Positions 1 to 5,216 of a stretch of DNA of 5,216 nt are shown here, piece after piece (the stretch's first letter is position 1; each line of letters starts with the position of its first letter). The position numbers and the translations under genes are program-made. The notes beneath the pieces were generated by a model, which worked only from the letters and a program-made list of their open reading frames with translations, ran no database searches and was not told where the DNA came from. Origin of the DNA: Methanobrevibacter sp. (lineage in GTDB: Archaea; Methanobacteriota; Methanobacteria; Methanobacteriales; Methanobacteriaceae); NCBI GenBank assembly GCA_021442885.1, contig JABUVA010000046.1:1-5216 (forward strand). Reading direction: 5' to 3'.

Positions 1-548
1 GTGTAGGACTAACAGATCACTTAAGGGAAATGATGATTTCAATTATAAAATTAGACATCTTAAACGAATCATTTACATATTCCTGCAATACACAAAGAGG
101 AAAAGCTTCTAGAGATTCAGATATTATTAAAGCAAATGATATTCTAGTATATAATTTTGGTTTTGACATTGTAGGAAATAGCCATATGGTTACGAGAATG
201 CCCCCAGATATTGCTAAAAAACTTAAAAATAGAAATCCTACTAGTATTCGACTGTTTAATAATGATGATTATGGTCATTATAGATATGATAATATAAGAT
301 TAATTGAAGATTTTTATCCTTATGAAAAAACTAAAATTCCAATAGAATTTTTTAATCCTCAAGGAAATGTAAATAGATCAAGAAACTGTCAAAAATTATT
401 TAATAATGAAATGTTTGGTTTGGAGTTACTGGAGTATAAAAGATTATTAAATGATAGTGAATCTGCTTTAGATTATCTTAAAACTAAAAATCAAATTAAA
501 AATGATTTACATAATTTTACACAATTTAGATCATTCATTAATCTTTAA
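1..548 (+). CDS. 5'-truncated protein of uncertain family (possibly WcbI-like)
   Basis: The reading frame (codons from base 3) is open to the left edge, so the gene probably begins outside the window. The first visible residues are VGLTDHLRE, followed by two Met codons at 30 and 33. A start at 33 behind AGGG (24-27) cannot be excluded and would give 171 residues. The visible part is hydrophilic, Asn/Asp/Tyr-rich and without membrane segments. It has a buried-looking strand, ANDILVYNFGFD, then a tract rich in Arg, Asn and Tyr (RLFNNDDYGHYRYDN), and a charged helical C-terminus. I do not recognise the family with confidence. A short helix near the N-terminus, then an 'aDilvyq'-like strand, then a PxSIRxxN-type segment is reminiscent of WcbI-type polysaccharide biosynthesis acetyltransferases. 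Their GNCQ motif would lie just upstream of the window. That is a weak guess. The gene converges on hisG. Confidence 0.7.
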   Translation, partial: VGLTDHLREMMISIIKLDILNESFTYSCNTQRGKASRDSDIIKANDILVYNFGFDIVGNSHMVTRMPPDIAKKLKNRNPTSIRLFNNDDYGHYRYDNIRLIEDFYPYEKTKIPIEFFNPQGNVNRSRNCQKLFNNEMFGLELLEYKRLLNDSESALDYLKTKNQIKNDLHNFTQFRSFINL

Positions 549-677
549 AAATTTCTCAATAATTTTTAAATAAAATAATATATGTTAAACCATAATTATT
601 TTATTATTAATGAAATACAAATCAATTAATTAAAAATAGTAATATAATTTTAGCTTTTTAAATCTGTAAAATATTTT

Positions 678-708
678 AAAAAATAGTAAGAAAGTTGTTA
701 ACTTTCTT
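678..708 (-). terminator. hairpin plus U-run terminator of hisG
   Basis: Bases 688-708 form a perfect 9-bp stem (AAGAAAGTT / AACTTTCTT) with a GTT loop, starting 3 bases past the hisG stop codon on the minus strand. Leftward, the minus strand then reads CTATTTTTT, a run of six T (the complement of A678-A683). On the plus strand no T-run follows the stem, so the element is directional for hisG. Archaeal RNA polymerase can terminate on the T-run alone; the stem may add 3'-end stability. Confidence 0.65.
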
Positions 709-711
709 TAA

Positions 712-1701
712 TTATTCAATAAATTGTTTTAAATCATTACGTATGATAGAAGTTGCATTAAATCCTTTAATTGCATCAATCATTTCTGGGAATTTAGATT
801 TAGGGATTAATACATTTATTTGAGAGAATTTAGGGCCTTCATTAATTGTTGGTTCATCAGCACATAATTTATTTTCAATCAAATAATTACTTATATCATC
901 AACTTTTGAGTTTTCGATATTGAATTTTACATCAAAGTAATTTTTAGCAGTGATTGCTCCAAATAATTGAGTATAAATCATTTTTGCTTTTTCCATTTTC
1001 TCTCCTTTACAACTTACACCTGCATATAGACCTGCTGATGAATGAAGTATTGTTTCAAGTTCTTTAAGGCCTGCTTTTCTTAAACTACTTCCAGTTTGAG
1101 TATTATCAACAATTAAATCTGCACCTTTTGCAATATATACTTCTGTTGCGCCGTCTGAATTAATTACTTGAACTTGTTCATTATCTCCATCAATTAAACC
1201 TCGAACTTGCACCAATGGAACTGCATCTCCAAATATTTCTTGATATCCTTCATTTTCCATTAAATGTTTTCTTGTTAAATTTGGATATTCAGTGAAACAT
1301 AAAATTGGAGTATCTCTATCTTTATTTTTTCTAAAGAATTCTGTTAAATCATCATATTCAGATTCTTTTGGAATAGCTACTATTAATCTGGTTTCACCAT
1401 AATTTAAATCACCAATTTTTACAATACGATTGTCTCTTAGAACTGATTCTTCTTTAACCCAGTCTTCTCCAACAATAGCTATATCTACCATTCCTCTATT
1501 TAATTCTACAGGAGTACTTTGAGGTCTTGTTAAGAATGCTTTTATTTCTGGATCATTTAGTATAGATATTTCATAGGATTCATTTCCTGGTTCATATCCT
1601 CTAACATCATAACCTGCATCTACAAATATCTTGTGTGTATTACCTCTATTAACATTATTTAAACTACCTTTTGGAAGTCCTAATATTATTTTTTCGTTCA
1701 T
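712..1701 (-). CDS. hisG: ATP phosphoribosyltransferase, divergent long form
   Basis: HisG condenses ATP with PRPP to phosphoribosyl-ATP, the committed and feedback-inhibited step of histidine synthesis in the cytosol. Visible family marks are LGLPKGSL at residues 7-14, [22 protein letters not shown] at about 59-80 (the 'aDigitG.D' region), [12 protein letters not shown] at 136-147, and the PRPP-binding segment [20 protein letters not shown] at about 193-212. After about residue 235 comes a ferredoxin-like regulatory domain (HisG_C), so this is the long form that needs no HisZ. At 329 residues it is longer than the usual 285-300 and lacks the usual methanogen N-terminus as I recall it; the extra length seems to lie around residues 15-55 and 165-190. 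The ATG at 1701 is preceded by AGGT (1708-1711) at 6 bases, a modest ribosome binding site. No other his genes are in the window. It lies 126 bases downstream of ugd on the same strand, and cotranscription is possible but interrupted by T-runs. Confidence 0.9.
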   Translation of the reverse strand: MNEKIILGLPKGSLNNVNRGNTHKIFVDAGYDVRGYEPGNESYEISILNDPEIKAFLTRPQSTPVELNRGMVDIAIVGEDWVKEESVLRDNRIVKIGDLNYGETRLIVAIPKESEYDDLTEFFRKNKDRDTPILCFTEYPNLTRKHLMENEGYQEIFGDAVPLVQVRGLIDGDNEQVQVINSDGATEVYIAKGADLIVDNTQTGSSLRKAGLKELETILHSSAGLYAGVSCKGEKMEKAKMIYTQLFGAITAKNYFDVKFNIENSKVDDISNYLIENKLCADEPTINEGPKFSQINVLIPKSKFPEMIDAIKGFNATSIIRNDLKQFIE

Positions 1702-1734
1702 TTAAATACCTACAGTTATATATTTTTATTATTA

Positions 1735-1755
1735 AGATAATTAAGTACATTATCT
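1735..1755. repeat. perfect 7-bp inverted repeat upstream of hisG
   Basis: AGATAAT (1735-1741) and ATTATCT (1749-1755) are perfect inverted copies around a 7-base spacer. The element lies 34-54 bases upstream of the hisG start codon, so it could be an operator or a 5'-leader hairpin of hisG. Chance is a real alternative in DNA this AT-rich. Confidence 0.35.
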
Positions 1756-1779
1756 AAAAAAAATAAGAATGATTTTTTT
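1756..1779 (-). terminator. oligo-T terminator region downstream of ugd
   Basis: On the minus strand, about 50-70 bases past the ugd stop, there is a run of eight T (the complement of A1756-A1763). It follows an A-rich stretch with which it can pair: 1757-1764 with 1772-1779, 8 bp, loop AAGAATG. All pairs are A-T, so the stem is weak. The T8 tract itself is the better evidence, since archaeal RNA polymerase terminates at oligo-T. The plus strand carries T7 at 1773-1779, but no plus-strand gene ends here. Confidence 0.45.
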
Positions 1780-1827
1780 ATATTATATTAATTTATGAGT
1801 CTTTTTTAATATATTTATCGAATTTAT

Positions 1828-3141
1828 CTAACATCCAATTTGGTATAATTCAAATCCTACATCTTTAATTTTAGGATTGTATATATTTCTACCATCAAAT
1901 ATTATTTTTTGATTCATTCTTTTTGATAGTTCATCTAAGTCAAGTGATCTAAATTCTTTCCATTCAGTGATTAGAATAAGTGCATCTGAATCATTTAAAA
2001 CTGAATATTTTGAATATCTGAATTCTAAATTAGGATGATCTATCTCTTGTTTGAAATTATGGATGGCTTTTGGATCATATGCTTTTATTTTTGCATTTCT
2101 TTTAAGAAGTTCTGAAATTATTTTTATTGATGGTGCTGATCGAACATCATCAGTTTGAGGTTTGAATGAAAGTCCCCAAATACTGAAAGTAAGCCCTTCT
2201 AAATCATCACCAAATCTATCAACTACCTTGTTTACAAGAACCATCTTTTGTTTTTCATTAACTTTATCAACATTTGATAAAAGTTGAGGTGTGTAATGAT
2301 TATCAGTCGCTGTATTTATCAAACCTTTAATATCTTTTGGAAAACAACTACCTCCATAACCACATCCAGCATAAATAAAATCATAACCAATTCTCTTATC
2401 ACTACCAATACCTAAACGAACATCTTTAATATTAGCTCCTGTAACTTCACAGATATTAGCCATCTCATTCATAAAAGAAATCTTAGTAGCAAGCATAGCA
2501 TTAGCAGCATATTTACTTAACTCAGAGCTTTTAACATCCATAAAAATAAAACGATTATGATTAGAAACAAAAGGAGCATAAAGTTCTCTTAAAATATTGA
2601 AAACCTCATCATTTTCAGCTCCAACAATAACACGATCAGGCTTCATACAATTCTCAATAGCTACACCCTCTTTTAAAAATTCAGGATTGCTAGCTATACC
2701 AATATTAATATCTAAATCTCTTTTTTTAATTATATCTTCAATAATTTCTTTAACTTTAAAAGAAGTTCCAATAGGCACTGTAGATTTAATAACAACTAAA
2801 GAATCCTTAGAAATATTTTCACCAATTTCTCTAGCTACATCTTCAATATAAGCTAAATTAACACTACCATCATCATTCATTGGTGTGCCAACAGCTATGA
2901 AAATAATATCAGTATTATCTAAAGCTTCTTTAAGATTAGTACTAAAAATTAAATGCTCTTTTTCTTGATTAGATGCAACTAAAGTTTTAAGATTTGGCTC
3001 ATAAATAGGCATGATGTTTTTAACTAAATTATTAATCTTTTCATCATCATTATCAACACAGTAAACTTTATTACCCATTTCGGCAAAACAAGTTCCAGTA
3101 ACAAGACCTACATAACCTGCACCAATAATTGTTAACTTCAT
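1828..3141 (-). CDS. ugd: UDP-glucose 6-dehydrogenase
   Basis: It oxidises UDP-glucose to UDP-glucuronate in two NAD-dependent steps, supplying uronic acid precursors for surface polysaccharide or N-glycans. With the start at 3141 it has 437 residues, normal for the family. An N-terminal Rossmann domain begins at once with the dinucleotide motif GAGYVG (7-12). KSTVPIGTS lies at about 119-127 and NPEFLKEG at 152-159 with catalytic Glu154. ELSKYAANA carries the conserved Lys210. The catalytic thiol Cys266 sits in GYGGSCFPKD with Asp270. GLSFKPQTDDVRSAPS near 323-338 and DGRN at 416-419 belong to the C-terminal UDP-binding domain. The frame extends seven codons upstream to 3162, but the family begins at MKLTIIGAGYVG, so 3141 is preferred. 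No Shine-Dalgarno is visible, and a TATA-like box about 25-31 bases upstream suggests a leaderless mRNA. The NPEFLKEG and GGSCFPKD forms favour UDP-glucose over UDP-N-acetylmannosamine as substrate, though paralogues with other UDP-sugars exist. Confidence 0.93.
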   Translation of the reverse strand: MKLTIIGAGYVGLVTGTCFAEMGNKVYCVDNDDEKINNLVKNIMPIYEPNLKTLVASNQEKEHLIFSTNLKEALDNTDIIFIAVGTPMNDDGSVNLAYIEDVAREIGENISKDSLVVIKSTVPIGTSFKVKEIIEDIIKKRDLDINIGIASNPEFLKEGVAIENCMKPDRVIVGAENDEVFNILRELYAPFVSNHNRFIFMDVKSSELSKYAANAMLATKISFMNEMANICEVTGANIKDVRLGIGSDKRIGYDFIYAGCGYGGSCFPKDIKGLINTATDNHYTPQLLSNVDKVNEKQKMVLVNKVVDRFGDDLEGLTFSIWGLSFKPQTDDVRSAPSIKIISELLKRNAKIKAYDPKAIHNFKQEIDHPNLEFRYSKYSVLNDSDALILITEWKEFRSLDLDELSKRMNQKIIFDGRNIYNPKIKDVGFELYQIGC

Positions 3142-3165
3142 ATAAAATAATATACAACTCAAATA

Positions 3166-3173
3166 ATTTATAC
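3166..3173. promoter_or_regulatory. shared TATA-like element between divergent ugd and reductase genes
   Basis: The 56-base gap between the ugd start (3141) and the reductase start (3198) holds ATTTATAC, which reads GTATAAAT on the minus strand. Its centre coincides with the midpoint of the gap. Each start codon is therefore about 25-31 bases away, the distance at which archaeal TBP/TFB would place transcription start at or next to the start codon. Neither gene shows a Shine-Dalgarno. Other A/T-rich hexamers nearby (for example TATATT next to the ugd start) are too close to a start codon to fit. Confidence 0.5.
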
Positions 3174-3197
3174 TTTATTAAAACATATGTATAATAT

Positions 3198-4412
3198 ATG
3201 AAAACAAGGGTTATTGAAAAAAATCAAGATGAAATATCACAACTTAGTTTTGGTGCAATGAGACTACCATCAAAAAATGGTAAAATAAATAGAAAAGAAG
3301 CTAAAAAACTGATATATCATGGAATTGATAATGGTATTAACCTCATTGACACCGCTGCACTTTATGGGATGGGAGATAATGAAAAATTCCTAGGAGAAAT
3401 ACTGCAAGGAGAATACAAAGACAAAGTGAAAATTTCAACAAAACTACCTGCATTTTTAATAAAAAAATATGAAAATATGGAAGAAACACTAAATAAACAA
3501 TTAGAAAGACTAAAAAGAGACACAATTGATTATTATTTTCTCCATAGTATAGATTTGAGCACTATGAAGAGACTTGTTAAACTAGATGTTTTTAAATTTC
3601 TAAATAAAGCAAAACAAGAAGGAAAAATAAAAAATATTGGTTTTTCATATCATGGAAAAGTTGATGAGTTTATAGAACTTGTTGATATGTATGACTGGGA
3701 TGTAACAATGATTCAGTATAATTACTTTGATGATAATGCTCAAATTAATTTCGAAGGAATTAAACATGCTCATGATAAAGGAATGGGAATTTTTGTAATG
3801 GAACCTCTTAAAGGAGGAATACTTGCAGGTAGAATTCCTAAAGAAGCTGAAGAAATATTAAAAAATTACAATTGCGAAAAAACTGCTGCACAATGGTCCT
3901 TTGAATGGATTTTAAACCATCCTGAAATCACATGTGTTATCTCAGGAATGACTACAATAGACCAAATTAATGAAAATATAGCTAGTATTAAAGATATAAA
4001 ACCTCATCAACTCTCACTTGAAGAGATGGAAGTAATTGAATATGTTAAAAAAATATTTAAAAAATCATTAAAGATAAATTGTACAACCTGTGGATATTGT
4101 ATGCCTTGTCCTCAAAATGTAAACATACCACAATGTATGAGAGTATATAATGAAAAATACCTATTTAATCAAAAAGGATTAATATCCGAAAGTTTAATTG
4201 GATATTATACTTCAGTTGGAGGAGTAATGAATAGTCCATCAAATGCAGGGCTTTGTAACAGCTGTGGTAAATGTTTAAGATTATGTCCACAACACTTAGA
4301 TATACCTAAAGAACTATCAAAAGTTCAAAAAGAGTTTGAAGGTCGTGGATATAGATTTAAAGTATGGTTTGTAAAAAATATTGGAATGCCAATTTACCAA
4401 AGATTCTTTTAA
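3198..4412 (+). CDS. aldo/keto reductase with C-terminal two-[4Fe-4S] domain
   Basis: Residues 1 to about 285 form a TIM-barrel aldo/keto reductase with the full catalytic tetrad: Asp51 and Tyr56 (LIDTAALYG), Lys82 (STKL) and His116 (YFLHS). GFS (148-150), QYNYFD (173-178) and MEPLKGG (201-207) are conserved cofactor and active-site segments. After the barrel comes a ferredoxin-like domain: C295, C298, C301, C304 in CTTCGYCMPCP, and C353, C356, C359, C363 in the classical CxxCxxCxxxCP pattern. Eight cysteines would bind two [4Fe-4S] clusters. This fused architecture is widespread in anaerobes and methanogens; its substrate is generally unknown, and ferredoxin-type electron input is inferred. 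The 404-residue length is about usual for the fusion. There is no signal peptide or membrane segment, so it is cytosolic. The ATG at 3198 begins MKTRVIEKNQDEIS, a normal family N-terminus; no Shine-Dalgarno is present, fitting a leaderless start. No strong T-run follows the stop, so read-through into the next two genes is possible. Confidence 0.92.
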   Translation: MKTRVIEKNQDEISQLSFGAMRLPSKNGKINRKEAKKLIYHGIDNGINLIDTAALYGMGDNEKFLGEILQGEYKDKVKISTKLPAFLIKKYENMEETLNKQLERLKRDTIDYYFLHSIDLSTMKRLVKLDVFKFLNKAKQEGKIKNIGFSYHGKVDEFIELVDMYDWDVTMIQYNYFDDNAQINFEGIKHAHDKGMGIFVMEPLKGGILAGRIPKEAEEILKNYNCEKTAAQWSFEWILNHPEITCVISGMTTIDQINENIASIKDIKPHQLSLEEMEVIEYVKKIFKKSLKINCTTCGYCMPCPQNVNIPQCMRVYNEKYLFNQKGLISESLIGYYTSVGGVMNSPSNAGLCNSCGKCLRLCPQHLDIPKELSKVQKEFEGRGYRFKVWFVKNIGMPIYQRFF

Positions 4413-4430
4413 AAGACTGGAAAATATAAT

Positions 4431-4440
4431 TATTATAAAT
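4431..4440 (+). promoter_or_regulatory. possible TATA box for the CxxC-peptide/radical SAM pair
   Basis: TATTATAAAT lies 39-48 bases upstream of the ATG at 4479. Transcription starting about 25 bases beyond it would give a leader of about 15-20 bases that still contains the GAGG ribosome binding site. The region is A/T-rich throughout, so this is only a positional argument; cotranscription from the reductase gene upstream is the alternative. Confidence 0.3.
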
Positions 4441-4456
4441 AAGAAATAATAAAAAA

Positions 4457-4500
4457 ATGAAAATTGAGGAATGAAAAAATGAAACTTGAAGAAATACTTG
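4457..4500 (+). repeat. imperfect 22-base tandem duplication of the peptide gene's start region
   Basis: ATGAAAATTGAGGAA (4457-4471) and ATGAAACTTGAAGAA (4479-4493) match at 13 of 15 bases and are offset by 22 bases. The first copy encodes MKIEE and then a TGA stop at 4472-4474; the second is the real start, MKLEE. Because 22 is not a multiple of three, the copies are in different frames, so the first cannot extend the protein. The first copy also contains the GAGG ribosome binding site of the second. Confidence 0.6.
4466..4469 (+). promoter_or_regulatory. Shine-Dalgarno GAGG that sets the start at 4479
   Basis: GAGG lies 9 bases before the ATG at 4479, a good distance, and fits the archaeal anti-Shine-Dalgarno. 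A TTG at 4464 in the same frame would add five residues, but it would overlap this site and have none of its own, so 4479 is preferred. Confidence 0.65.
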
Positions 4501-4688
4501 CACCATGTCCAAAATGTGGTTCTAAAGATAAAACAGCGAAAAGAAGAATGTTAGATAGTTATAGGGCACATGCTGAACTAGATACTGTAACATGTGATGA
4601 ATGTGGATATATTTTTATTGTAAACGACAAAATGGAAGACGATGAGAAAAAGAAAATCATAAAAGAACTAAATAAATACTACGGATAA
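4479..4688 (+). CDS. 69-residue two-CxxC protein, candidate radical SAM substrate
   Basis: This is a small, highly charged cytosolic protein with no signal peptide or membrane segment. It has four cysteines in two pairs: C10-P-K-C13 and C39-D-E-C42, separated by 25 residues. The middle (about 14-38) is basic then acidic, and the C-terminus (about 50-69) is a Lys/Glu/Asp-rich helix ending KYYG. The C-x2-C ... C-x2-C spacing, with Gly directly after each pair, also fits a zinc ribbon, so a metal-binding protein is the main alternative. The gene is one base upstream of a radical SAM gene. From memory, methanogens carry a Cys-rich peptide family (TIGR04165) beside radical SAM family TIGR04083, described as a putative modification target and its enzyme; this pair looks like that system, though I could not check the assignment. 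There is no double-Gly leader cleavage site, and no obvious leader/core split as in classical RiPP precursors. The start at 4479 has a GAGG site; expression of both genes from one mRNA is very likely. Confidence 0.85.
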   Translation: MKLEEILAPCPKCGSKDKTAKRRMLDSYRAHAELDTVTCDECGYIFIVNDKMEDDEKKKIIKELNKYYG

Positions 4689-4689
4689 A

Positions 4690-5216
4690 ATGACATTTCA
4701 TGTAATGATAATCCCAACATTAAATTGTCCATCTAACTGCAAATACTGTTGGGGCTCTGAAAATAACAGTCCTCTAATGGATAAAAAGATTATAGATGAA
4801 ATTGTAGAATGGTTAAAAGATTTTAGAGATGATCAAGTACATTTTACATTTCATGGAGGAGAACCTTTACTAGCAGGATATGATTTCTATAAATATGCTC
4901 TTGAAAAGTTAAGTAGCTTACCTAATGTTGAAGGATACTCCTTACAAAGTAATATTTGGTTATTAAAAACTGAACTAATTGACTTATTTAAAAAATACAA
5001 TGTAACAATAAGTACTAGTATTGATGGACCTGAAGCTATAAATGATTATCAACGTGGAGAAGGTTATTTTAATAAAACAATGAGTAATTATCAACTAGCT
5101 AAAGAAAAAGGATTGAATATAAACTTTGTTTTGACAGTTACTGATTATTCAAAAGATTATAGCGATGAACTATATGACTTTTTTAAAGAAAATAAAATGA
5201 ATTTAAAAATTCATGC
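4690..5216 (+). CDS. radical SAM enzyme, peptide-modifying (SPASM-type) group, 3'-truncated
   Basis: The frame starts at ATG 4690, one base after the preceding stop, and stays open to the right edge, giving 175 complete codons. It carries the radical SAM cluster motif C13-x3-C17-x2-C20 (NCPSNCKYCW), with an aromatic residue before the last Cys (Tyr19). HGGEPLL at 55-61 is the SAM-binding 'GGE' motif. LQSN at 85-88 and TSIDGPEAINDYQR at about 109-122 closely resemble the sulfatase-maturase group, whose SIDGP segment helps bind SAM. This group makes a 5'-deoxyadenosyl radical and acts on peptides or proteins. Most members carry auxiliary [4Fe-4S] clusters in a C-terminal SPASM domain, which would lie beyond the window. 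From memory it fits the methanogen family TIGR04083 (putative peptide-modifying radical SAM enzyme). The likely substrate is the 69-residue CxxC protein just upstream. Only a weak GGA (4683-4685) precedes the start, so translation probably depends on coupling to that gene. A second Met at residue 6 is a less likely start. Confidence 0.92.
   Translation, partial: MTFHVMIIPTLNCPSNCKYCWGSENNSPLMDKKIIDEIVEWLKDFRDDQVHFTFHGGEPLLAGYDFYKYALEKLSSLPNVEGYSLQSNIWLLKTELIDLFKKYNVTISTSIDGPEAINDYQRGEGYFNKTMSNYQLAKEKGLNINFVLTVTDYSKDYSDELYDFFKENKMNLKIH

Noticed and set aside
549..687. A/T-rich convergent gap checked for small genes, RNAs or repeats
   Set aside because: No frame with a credible start, no tRNA-like fold and no repeat was seen; short T4-T5 runs (for example near 652-659) are too weak to call as a terminator for the left gene.
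2597..2851. 84-residue frame on the plus strand
   Set aside because: It lies wholly antisense inside ugd, over well-conserved coding sequence, with low-complexity Ser/Ile-rich content and no ribosome binding site; it is a shadow frame.
3142..3162. Upstream start of ugd adding seven residues (MSCILFY)
   Set aside because: The family begins at MKLTIIGAGYVG, and the longer start would run into the probable promoter spacing for a leaderless start at 3141.
3343..3525. 60-residue hydrophobic frame on the minus strand
   Set aside because: It is antisense to the catalytic region of the aldo/keto reductase; its apparent membrane-like character comes from the complement of Lys/Glu-rich codons.
4406..4415. 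Perfect palindrome CTTTTAAAAG across the reductase stop codon
   Set aside because: It is short, all but the end bases are A/T, and no T-run follows, so it is not a convincing terminator or operator.
4464..4478. TTG start giving a 74-residue form of the CxxC protein
   Set aside because: It overlaps the GAGG site that serves the ATG at 4479 and has no site of its own.
1..5216. CRISPR arrays, insertion sequences, tRNA or rRNA genes
   Set aside because: No regularly spaced repeats, transposase-like frames, terminal inverted repeats or RNA gene signatures were found on either strand.

Overview
The window is very AT-rich (about 30% G+C or lower by eye). It has short intergenic gaps, at least two genes with no visible Shine-Dalgarno sequence but a TATA-like box at leaderless distance, and oligo-T stretches after stop codons. 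With the gene content (an iron-sulfur aldo/keto reductase, and a small CxxC protein next to a radical SAM enzyme of a kind I associate with methanogens), this suggests a methanogenic archaeon of the Methanobrevibacter/Methanosphaera type. That placement is inference; there is no rRNA or marker gene in the window.

Layout, left to right. (1) Positions 1-548, + strand: the end of a gene open to the left edge; family not firmly recognised, weakly WcbI-like. (2) Positions 549-711: a 163-base convergent gap with no gene, ending in a hairpin plus U-run that terminates hisG. (3) Positions 712-1701, - strand: a divergent long-form ATP phosphoribosyltransferase (HisG), first step of histidine synthesis. 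(4) Positions 1702-1827: an AT-rich spacer with two inverted repeats. (5) Positions 1828-3141, - strand: UDP-glucose 6-dehydrogenase, which supplies UDP-glucuronate for surface glycans. (6) Positions 3142-3197: a 56-base divergent promoter region with one TATA-like element at its midpoint. (7) Positions 3198-4412, + strand: an aldo/keto reductase with a C-terminal domain for two [4Fe-4S] clusters. (8) Positions 4479-4688, + strand: a 69-residue protein with two CxxC pairs. (9) Positions 4690-5216, + strand, one base after the previous stop and running off the right edge: a radical SAM enzyme related to the sulfatase-maturase/SPASM peptide-modifying group.

The most interesting part is the right end. 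The small two-CxxC protein and the radical SAM enzyme are almost certainly translationally coupled, and they look like a substrate/maturase pair for an uncharacterised peptide modification. The start region of the small gene is also imperfectly duplicated in tandem, so a five-codon mini-ORF that nearly copies the gene's first five codons overlaps its ribosome binding site. The other genes are recognisable metabolic enzymes with no obvious shared pathway. Two of them (UDP-glucose dehydrogenase and, if the weak resemblance holds, the first gene) could both serve surface polysaccharide synthesis.
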